Assembly: GCA_043811005.1 (NCBI GenBank)
Contig: JBDRNO010000185.1
Coordinates: 1 to 23,502 of the forward strand
Source: JBDRNO01 sp043811005
GTDB taxonomy: Bacteria; Bacteroidota; Bacteroidia; NORP154
DNA: 23,502 bases
Direction of reading: 5' to 3'
Below, piece after piece: positions 5,575 to 13,300 of the stretch (its first letter is position 1; the number at the start of each line of letters is the position of its first letter). The notes under the pieces are model-generated. The model was not told the origin of the DNA. It was given only the letters and a program-made list of their open reading frames with translations, and searched no databases. The translations under genes were made by a program, and so were the position numbers.

Positions 5575-7494
5575 ATGACAGGCAAAATCTTATACGGTTT
5601 TTTATTTATTGTCTTGTTACCTTTTTTATTGGTCACTTGGGCAAATCATACGGAAAATGTGGTTTATTTATCCATAGGTGATTGGACTGCTGCAGGTTAT
5701 ATTTTGTCCGTGGTTGGCTTTTTAATGATGGGGTTAGGGATGTTAAATTTATGGAAGCATGGGCAAGGATTACCGATGAACGCTTTTCCCCCTAAACTAT
5801 TTGTAACAAAAGGGATCTATAAGTTTTTCTCCCACCCAATTTATATTGGTGCAAGTTTGATATGTGTCGGAATTTCTCTCATTACCCAATCGGCAAGCGG
5901 GTTGTGGATAATATCCCCGATCTTTATTTTGTTATGCTTCACACTGGTTTTAGGTTATGAGAACAATGATTTAAAACAACGTTTTGGAAATATTCAATAC
6001 CGCTCTTTAATTAATTTGTCTGAAAATAAAGATGAAAAAACCACGAAATGGGATATAATATCAATCTACATATTAACGCTTATACCCTGGATTATTCTTT
6101 ATGAAGCTGTTGTATATATGGGTATTCCCCTTAATGCTGTTGACACTCATTTACCTTTTGAAAAATATATTCCAGTAATAGAATCTACTGAAATATTATA
6201 CGGGCTAACGTTTCCTTACATATTAATTTTACCAATCTTCATAAGATCAAAAAAGCAAATGCGCGATTGTATGATATCGGCTTGGTGCGTTACTGCAATA
6301 GGAATTTTTTTTCTGATATGCTTGCCTTTTATCGCTTCTCAAAAAGAGTTCATGCCAAAAACTTTATTGGGAGATCTTTTGATCCTTGAACGCAGCCTGG
6401 ATTGCGAATGTGCGGCTTTTCCTTCTTTTCATGTCATTTTTGTGTTTCTTGCTTCTAAATTTTATATTGATATTTTCCCTAAGCTCAAAAGTCTCTGGAT
6501 ATTTTTAGCAATTGGTATTTCAATAAGCTGTATAACTACATCAATGCACTCTATATTGGATGTTATCGCTGGTTACCTGGTTTTTCTTACGATCAATGAG
6601 CGAAAGTCAATATGGAAAAAATTACAGCAAGTGTCTGAAAAGATAGCAAATTCATGGAAGGAGTGGTACCGGGGTAGGATAAGGATCATTAATCATGGTT
6701 TTTATGCAGGATTGGCTTGTTTTGTGGGATTTGTTATTGTAGCTATATTTATTGAAAATATTTATGCAATAGCCACGGTTACTATCAGTTCACTTCTTTT
6801 TTCCGGATTATTGGGGCAGTTTGTTGAAGGTTCTCCCCGCCTTTCGCGTCCTTTCGGATATTTCGGAGGTATTGCAGGCGGGATCATCGGTTGTGTTGCA
6901 GTTCATTACATTTTCCATATTCACTTTTTTGAAATAACGGCAGCTTTTGCTATAGCAAGTCCCTGGATACAGTCAATAGGCAGGCTTCGCTGCCTGGTCC
7001 AGGGCTGCTGTCACGGAAAAACTACCACCAGTGATATAGGGATCAAATATACACACGAAAAATCCAGAGTAAACCAGATTTCCAATTTAAGAAACCAATA
7101 TCTTCATAATACACAGCTTTATTCCATTCTCTCAAATATTGTTACCGGTATTATATTAATAAAACTTTGGAGTATAAACACACCGCTTCCCTTCATTGGC
7201 GGCATGTATCTTATTCTTAGCGGCATGAGCAGGTTTGTGGAAGAGTCTTACCGTGGCGAGACACAAACACTTGTGATTGCAAAATTAAGGATATACCAAT
7301 GGATGTCTGTATTCAACATTATCGTGGGTGCTGTGCTTACTACTTTTCATTCATCATTATCATTGCAATTAAATAATGCTTTTGCTCCAATGATCCTGAT
7401 AATTGCCCTATTGTTAGGTTTACTATCCGCTTTTGCAATGGGGATAGATTTCCCAAGATCAAATATTAGATTTTCGAGGTTGTCGGGGTCTTAA
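5575..7494 (+). CDS. Triple fusion: ICMT-like methyltransferase, PAP2 phosphatase, Lgt-like domain
   Basis: This 639-residue multi-pass membrane protein joins three enzyme-like units. Residues about 40-147 resemble isoprenylcysteine carboxyl methyltransferases, with GLPMNAFPPKLFVTKGIYKF then FSHPIYIG and a later YENNDLKQRFG. Residues about 200-340 carry PAP2 motifs: PSFH at 283-286 and TSMHSILD, with H325 and D329; the usual first K-x6-RP motif is not evident. Residues about 370-620 resemble prolipoprotein diacylglyceryl transferase: IGRLRCLVQGCCHG (468-481), HNTQLYS (511-517) and GMSRFVEESYRGE (550-562). The His of the early Lgt HGG motif seems replaced (FGYFGGIAGG at 427-436). ATG 5575 is preferred over TTG 5563. 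A role in processing a prenylated or phosphorylated lipid and attaching it to protein or another lipid is inference. All three substrates are membrane lipids or lipid-linked, which makes the fusion sensible. Confidence 0.8.
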   Translation: MTGKILYGFLFIVLLPFLLVTWANHTENVVYLSIGDWTAAGYILSVVGFLMMGLGMLNLWKHGQGLPMNAFPPKLFVTKGIYKFFSHPIYIGASLICVGISLITQSASGLWIISPIFILLCFTLVLGYENNDLKQRFGNIQYRSLINLSENKDEKTTKWDIISIYILTLIPWIILYEAVVYMGIPLNAVDTHLPFEKYIPVIESTEILYGLTFPYILILPIFIRSKKQMRDCMISAWCVTAIGIFFLICLPFIASQKEFMPKTLLGDLLILERSLDCECAAFPSFHVIFVFLASKFYIDIFPKLKSLWIFLAIGISISCITTSMHSILDVIAGYLVFLTINERKSIWKKLQQVSEKIANSWKEWYRGRIRIINHGFYAGLACFVGFVIVAIFIENIYAIATVTISSLLFSGLLGQFVEGSPRLSRPFGYFGGIAGGIIGCVAVHYIFHIHFFEITAAFAIASPWIQSIGRLRCLVQGCCHGKTTTSDIGIKYTHEKSRVNQISNLRNQYLHNTQLYSILSNIVTGIILIKLWSINTPLPFIGGMYLILSGMSRFVEESYRGETQTLVIAKLRIYQWMSVFNIIVGAVLTTFHSSLSLQLNNAFAPMILIIALLLGLLSAFAMGIDFPRSNIRFSRLSGS

Positions 7495-7620
7495 TAAAGT
7501 TTGTTGACTATTTTTTTAAGTATTAAGTATTCCACAAAATACATCCTTCCATATATTTTCCATATTACCTTTTGCATCATAAAATGAATAAATTGGATAA
7601 TAATATTTATTAATATAAAC

Positions 7621-7702
7621 TTCCCGCGGATGCCTTCAAAGGATGTGTTGCGTGATGGCACTCCCTCTTCCGCCAGCTGGCAGGGATGGTCGGGGAGGGG
7701 CT
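7621..7702. repeat. GC-rich dispersed repeat, copy 2
   Basis: This patch is related to 236-312. Both have a GCGGATG start, GATGTG, a GTGATGG or GCGATGG middle, the palindrome (here TCCGCCAGCTGGCAGG at 7669-7684, right arm decayed), and an end of GGGGAGGGGC or GGGGTGGGGC. It fills the gap between two convergent genes; the rest of 7495-7711 is AT-rich and holds nothing I can name. Confidence 0.55.
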
Positions 7703-7711
7703 TATATTCAC

Positions 7712-10102
7712 TCACTCCTCCTTCCCAACCACTCTAAAAACTTTAGTCAAGGTAGCCCCGTTCTCATCAACCAGGGTCAATATATGTTTACCTTGTTCAG
7801 GCCTGATGCCCATTTGGTGAATGTGTTTTGTAGCGCCCAGGTATTGCTTATCCAAATGCCAGTAAATTTCGGTTGCGGGTTTGCGGTGGGCTACTTCAAA
7901 TACCGCCTGTCCCGGTGTTCCATCTAATTCCGTGGGGATATATATTTTTGTTGTTTGTTTGGGATATATCAAATCCATCACCTTGATCCTCTCAGCATTC
8001 CCGCAATCAGGTCTGTATTGGGGCAAAACTTTGTATGTCGGGTCTTTTGATTTATAATACCATTCCTGCACAGGAGGCAACACGAACCAGGATTGATGAA
8101 CCATCCCGGAAACATCCTCGCAATCACTTGTTACCCTGTATTTTCGATTTTCATCCAAATGAATTAAAATGTGGTAGGGACAGGGTGGTGTTTTGAGTCC
8201 TGTTTCCTGAACCCACATAGAATCTACCGGTTCGCAGATATCTGTTGCCCGGTGCCCACTCTTCCTGCATATTTCCACTTGCCTCAATTCATCATAAGGT
8301 ATCTCAAACCAACCGGGATTGGGCAAGAGATCAAAAATATCGAATATGATTGGAGCTGCCGTTCCCGCACCAGTTAGTCCAGGCCTCCCTTCACCATCGG
8401 CATTTCCCACCCATACCCCAACCACATACTCAGGTGTAGTCCCGATAGCCCAGCCATCCCTGTAACCAAAGCTGGTTCCTGTTTTCCATGCTATTTTGCC
8501 GGAAGAAGAAAAAAACTTCCAACCCGATTCAGCATCAGGGCGGTTAACTTCTATCAATGCTTCATAAGCCAGCCAGATGGAACCTGCACTCAATATTCCT
8601 TTCTCCCGGTTTTGTTGTGTAATATTTATCGTTTCTTTATCAACATCCATTTCTTTAAAAATGTAACCGGGTTTTCTCATGTCATCTTCTATATACCTCC
8701 CGGAAAACTCATTATAATGATTCAGTATTCTTGAAAAACTTGCATAAATCGCTGTTAAATCCCATAATGTACCTTCTGCTCCACCCAGGATCAATGATAA
8801 TCCATAATGATCAGCCGGAAACACGATAGTGCTCATTTCAAGCTTTTGCAAGAGGTAATGAAAGCGTTCAACACCGTGCTGCTGCAACATCCTTACAGCC
8901 GGCACATTTAACGACCTTGCGAGTGCACGTTTAGCATGCACAGCACCGCTATATGTCAAACTATAGTTCTTGGGTGAATAACCGGCAATCTGTGTTGGAA
9001 TATCAGGTACAAACGTATTTGGCAATATCTCACCGTCATCCAGCATAGCTGCAAACAGTATGGGCTTCATTATGCTCCCCGTACTCCTGGGAGCTGTAAT
9101 AATATCCACATCACTACCGTATTCCGGTTTGCCGGAGTTTTGTGTGTTGCCCACATAAACCAAAACATCACCGCTTTCCACCTCAATCACTATCGCTGCT
9201 GCATTGTGTATTTCATTCGCTTTTATCACCTTATGATGATTTTCAACAATCCGGTTTACCCTGTCCTGTAATTGTCCATCAACAGTTGTTTTAATTCTCT
9301 CTCCCTTATTCTTTAAATATATTCTCGTCAGCAAATGAGGGGCGTTATTGGGTAAAGGCAGGGGCTTCCCTGGAAGCGGCTCGGTTTTTGCCAGTTCACA
9401 GGTAAGTGAATCATAAGCTCCTGCTTCCAGTAACCTGTCTAATAACCGGTTTCTCTTTACCAATAATTTCCGTTGATTTTTCCCGGGAAAAATTAAAGCC
9501 GGTGCATTGGGTAAGACCGCCAGTGTAACTGTTTCCGCCCATGACAATTTACCGGGACTTCTGCCGAAATACCTCCATGCAGCGGCATCCAATCCAACCA
9601 CATTGCCTCCAAAAGGTGCGTTTGAAGCATATAAAGCCAGTATCTCCTTTTTTGAATATCCTAACTCAAGGCGCGTAGAAAGTATTGTTTCAATGAGCTT
9701 CTGGAAAACGGTTCTCGGCTTTCCTTTTCTTGAAAGCCGCAACACCTGCATAGTAATAGTGCTGCCCCCGCTCATTATTTTTCTTGCTTTTATATTTTGG
9801 ATCAATGCCCTGAAGATGGATTTGGGATTGATGCCCGGATGGTAATAAAAATACCTATCCTCAAACTGAATAATGGCTTTTTCAAATTTCTCAGGTACAT
9901 GAGCATTATACGGAAAACGCCACTGACCGTCATCAGCTATCCTGGCGCCAAGTAAATTCCCATCCCTATCCTCAATCACAGTACAGCTTGGGTCAGTAAA
10001 CAGGGATGCAGGAAGGGAAAAGAAATACCAGGTAAGGAGGATTAAAATTATTACTGCTTTAACCCTGTGCTTTTTTATGTATTTGATGATTTTCAATGAC
10101 AA
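7712..10102 (-). CDS. pbpC: Penicillin-binding protein 1C
   Basis: This 796-residue bifunctional murein synthase polymerises glycan strands and cross-links peptides in the periplasm. A signal-anchor spans about 14-32. The GT51 glycosyltransferase domain (about 45-230) shows EDRYFYYHPG (E81) and GGSTITMQ (112-119). The transpeptidase domain has S343-x-x-K346, SLN (397-399) and KTGT (540-543). The C-terminal 100 residues form the extra domain typical of the 1C class (BiPBP_C). The length is usual for the family. It lies 253 bases downstream of the alpha-2-macroglobulin gene on the same strand, the pairing seen in many Gram-negative bacteria, where the two are thought to act together: one traps invading proteases and the other repairs the wall. 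The intergenic gap holds a repeat element, so it may have its own promoter. Confidence 0.95.
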   Translation of the reverse strand: MSLKIIKYIKKHRVKAVIILILLTWYFFSLPASLFTDPSCTVIEDRDGNLLGARIADDGQWRFPYNAHVPEKFEKAIIQFEDRYFYYHPGINPKSIFRALIQNIKARKIMSGGSTITMQVLRLSRKGKPRTVFQKLIETILSTRLELGYSKKEILALYASNAPFGGNVVGLDAAAWRYFGRSPGKLSWAETVTLAVLPNAPALIFPGKNQRKLLVKRNRLLDRLLEAGAYDSLTCELAKTEPLPGKPLPLPNNAPHLLTRIYLKNKGERIKTTVDGQLQDRVNRIVENHHKVIKANEIHNAAAIVIEVESGDVLVYVGNTQNSGKPEYGSDVDIITAPRSTGSIMKPILFAAMLDDGEILPNTFVPDIPTQIAGYSPKNYSLTYSGAVHAKRALARSLNVPAVRMLQQHGVERFHYLLQKLEMSTIVFPADHYGLSLILGGAEGTLWDLTAIYASFSRILNHYNEFSGRYIEDDMRKPGYIFKEMDVDKETINITQQNREKGILSAGSIWLAYEALIEVNRPDAESGWKFFSSSGKIAWKTGTSFGYRDGWAIGTTPEYVVGVWVGNADGEGRPGLTGAGTAAPIIFDIFDLLPNPGWFEIPYDELRQVEICRKSGHRATDICEPVDSMWVQETGLKTPPCPYHILIHLDENRKYRVTSDCEDVSGMVHQSWFVLPPVQEWYYKSKDPTYKVLPQYRPDCGNAERIKVMDLIYPKQTTKIYIPTELDGTPGQAVFEVAHRKPATEIYWHLDKQYLGATKHIHQMGIRPEQGKHILTLVDENGATLTKVFRVVGKEE

Positions 10103-10141
10103 TAGTTTTGGGTGGTGCTTGGTTTTTCCTCCTGAGTCGGA

Positions 10142-10337
10142 TCCGCCTTTGACGGAAATAATCTACTAACCTCCTTAAATAAAATTGTCATCCTGAATCC
10201 TGCCATCCGCAAGCCTGTACGTATGGCATGGCAGGGTGAAGGATCTTCTGGCTACTTGCACCATCCCGTCAAAAAGCATTTTGTCTGGGACGTCACTGTT
10301 AACCGGGAGATTCTTCGCTTCACTCAGAATGATAATA
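10142..10337. repeat. Imperfect inverted repeat with a nested palindromic insert
   Basis: The ends at 10187-10197 (GTCATCCTGAA) and 10322-10334 (read in reverse TCATTCTGAGTG) form an inverted repeat, continued inward by TGAAGGATCTTCTGG (10237-10251) against GCGAAGAATCTCCCGG in reverse. This GTCATnCTGA...GAAGnATCT pattern is a dispersed repeat I have met in many bacterial genomes. In the left arm 38 bases (10198-10235), bounded by CCTGCCAT and ATGGCAGG, interrupt the match and look like a nested insertion. A degenerate TCCGCC...GACGGA palindrome lies at 10142-10156. It sits between pbpC and its upstream partner. Confidence 0.6.
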
Positions 10338-10355
10338 ATATTTTTGGAGGTATAT

Positions 10356-13300
10356 TTATAATTCCAGCTCCCCCCCTGCCCTTACAACCTCAACCCACTT
10401 ACCCGGCTTCCGGGCATTGATACGGTTGTCATACATTGCCTCGCAATAAACTGTCGGCAGGTAGAATTTGCCTAAGTAAGCTGCATTGAGCAGAACCCGG
10501 TAGGTCTTCGTTTTTCCGGAAAGAACATCAAAATAAGTGTAAACCCTGTCATCCCTGATGTCTTGATATGTTGGCACATCGGCAGCGTAAACAGATTCAA
10601 AGCCATCCAATCGGGTATTAATTATCTCCCATCCGGACGGAAAGATCTGTGTAAGCGCCATCTCTTTATAATGCCCTAAGATCCCCGGATTTCTAAGAGT
10701 AACCTCAGCCATAAAATCAGTGCCCTGTTCCAATGCGCTAACATCAATCGCATAGCCCTTCATATTCTTATAGACAATAGTTAATTTCAGGTTGTTCTCG
10801 GATGATGTTTGATCGCCTGTCTCAGGAATACCTTCCAGTGTAACACGTGCATAAATGATACCTTCTCCATTATTTGCTACTTCTACCTTCCCTCCCTGCG
10901 TTCCTTTAATACCCATGTCAACCTGGGAAACAGACAATTCGGTTATCGCATTGACAGACTTACCCCCATTAATACCGTATGTAAAGTTCAGCTCTTTAGA
11001 AGTGCCCTGTGAGCCGGCAAACTTTGACATGGCTATCAGGCAATATGCGGTTGTTTGCGTGCTCAGCCACCTGGCACTGCTCAATGTATTTGAGACTTTT
11101 TGCATCAATGGAATGACCTTTGACCTTTCGCCCATCAAGCTCATCGTCTCCAGTATCATTGCCCTGTCACGGTCGCTGGAGCCATAGGTATATGACATCT
11201 CACAATATTCCTTCACATCAGTAGCAAGATCCCCTGTGAGCTCTTTTGCAACTTCGGGTTGCCCTGCCAATACATAAGCTGCTGCCAGCCGCCATCGTGC
11301 TTGAAGCGACAGATCAGCACTTTCTCTTAACCTGTTCATCGCACCCATCTCAGGAGCTTTAGCCAACGCCAAAGTATATAAACGATATGCCTGGATCAGA
11401 TCATACATGCTATAATAATACTTGGTTTTCTTACTTAGCGGAGACCAATTCCTCGCCACTTTCTTTTGGTATTTCTTCCATTTCTTTATAAAACCGGCTG
11501 GCAAGGTGTAGCCTCTTGCCTCGGCTTCAAGCATGAAGTGCCCTGCGTAGCTCGTACCCCAATCATTTGCGCTTGAAGCATTTGCCCAATAGCCCAATCC
11601 GCCATTGGACAACAGGAACGATTGCAGCCTGCTAATACCGGCTTTAACATTATCGCTTATCTTCTGTTCCATCTTCTCATCAACTTCCATCACATCCGCC
11701 AGGAATAATTGCGGAAAAACAGATGAAGTTGTCTGTTCAACACATCCATGAGGATAACCAATCAGGAATTTTAACCTCCTGCCGAAATCAATAGGTGGTA
11801 TATTGGATACCTCCAAAACACCTTTGTTCGTGCCTGCCATCCCTATTAATTGATATTCTGTTACCCAGGTTTGCCCGGCTTCAATAACGGCATCAACATA
11901 ATCCACAACTTTGGGATTGGGATTTCTCACATCAATCTCAATATCATACTCTGCCTTCTCCGAGCCGCTTCTGGCTATTACTTTCACTGTTCCGATACCA
12001 AGTCTTGAAGAAACCTGTAACTCAAAGTTTACGACCTGATCTCCTATTTCACTAAAGGTTATTGATTTTTTCTTGCTGCCTGTTAATGAGAAATATTCAT
12101 TAGTCACTACTTCCACCGTAACATTCTTAACTTTTTTCTCCATAGCAAATATGGTCACGGGAAGTTTCACTGTTTCGCCCGGTCCTACCACCCTTGGCAG
12201 TGTAGCCAGTACCATAAGCGGTTTTCGGACTGGTGTGGTCTTCTCAGCGAAACCATAAGCGCCATCCTCACCTGCTATTATCATAGTTCTTACAGAGCCG
12301 ACATATTGGGGCATCTTAAAAGTGTGGGTATTTGATGACCTGCTTCCAAGCTCGAACGGACCTAAAAACTTCACCATGGGCTTAAAGCGGATGGCTTTCT
12401 TTTTGCCTTTTCCTCCTAATGCTTCATCACCGCCAATGCTGAATATCTGCTCCAGCTTACCTCCATAAGCGCCCATAACCATATCATACATGTCCCACGT
12501 CCTTACACCCAATGCTTCGCGGGCATAGAAGCTGCTCCACGGGTCGGGTGTCTTAAAGCGCGTCAGGTCGAGCAGCCCTTCATCTACCACGGCTATGGTA
12601 TAGGTCATAGGTTTGCCTTCCTGCTCTTTGATCTTTATGGTTACATCCTCTTCTGGAACCAATACATCTGGCATGTCAATCTCAGGATGAAGTTTGGTGG
12701 CAGGATCTTCCACCATTATAGGGATAACACCATACAAGCGGATGGGCAGGTCATTGGCAGTTTGAGCATGAGGTTGAAGCAATGTGAGGTGCAAATATAC
12801 ATTAGGTGCCATCTCATCAGTAACCTTAAAATTAAAGGTCGTTTCTCCTTTTTGCGGCTCTACCCAATAAGCATCAATCACTTTAGAGCCGGACTCAATG
12901 CTTACCAATGCTCTTCCCACACCGCCGGCTGGGAAGGTGATAGTGGCAAATTCACCAACCTGGTATTTATTCTTATCGGATGAAAACGTTAACATAGATG
13001 CTGCACCGGGTTGGTCCCGTTGCGCCCTGCCAGCCCAGCCCGGCCAATCTATATAAACTGTTCTTCCCGTGCAATGCCCGCTGACGGGATCGAAGATCCT
13101 TACCAGGTACCTTCCCCAAGCCGGGTAATCAACACGGAGCTTGAACTGTCCTTTGCCATTGCTGGTCGAGATCTTTTCGCTGTGTACAGGCATGGTATGA
13201 GACCTCCCCACATAAGATGCAAGGTTATCATCAGAAGCATCCCACCACCATCGCCAGTTCACCTTATATACCTCCACTTCCAGGCCATCCCGCGATACCG

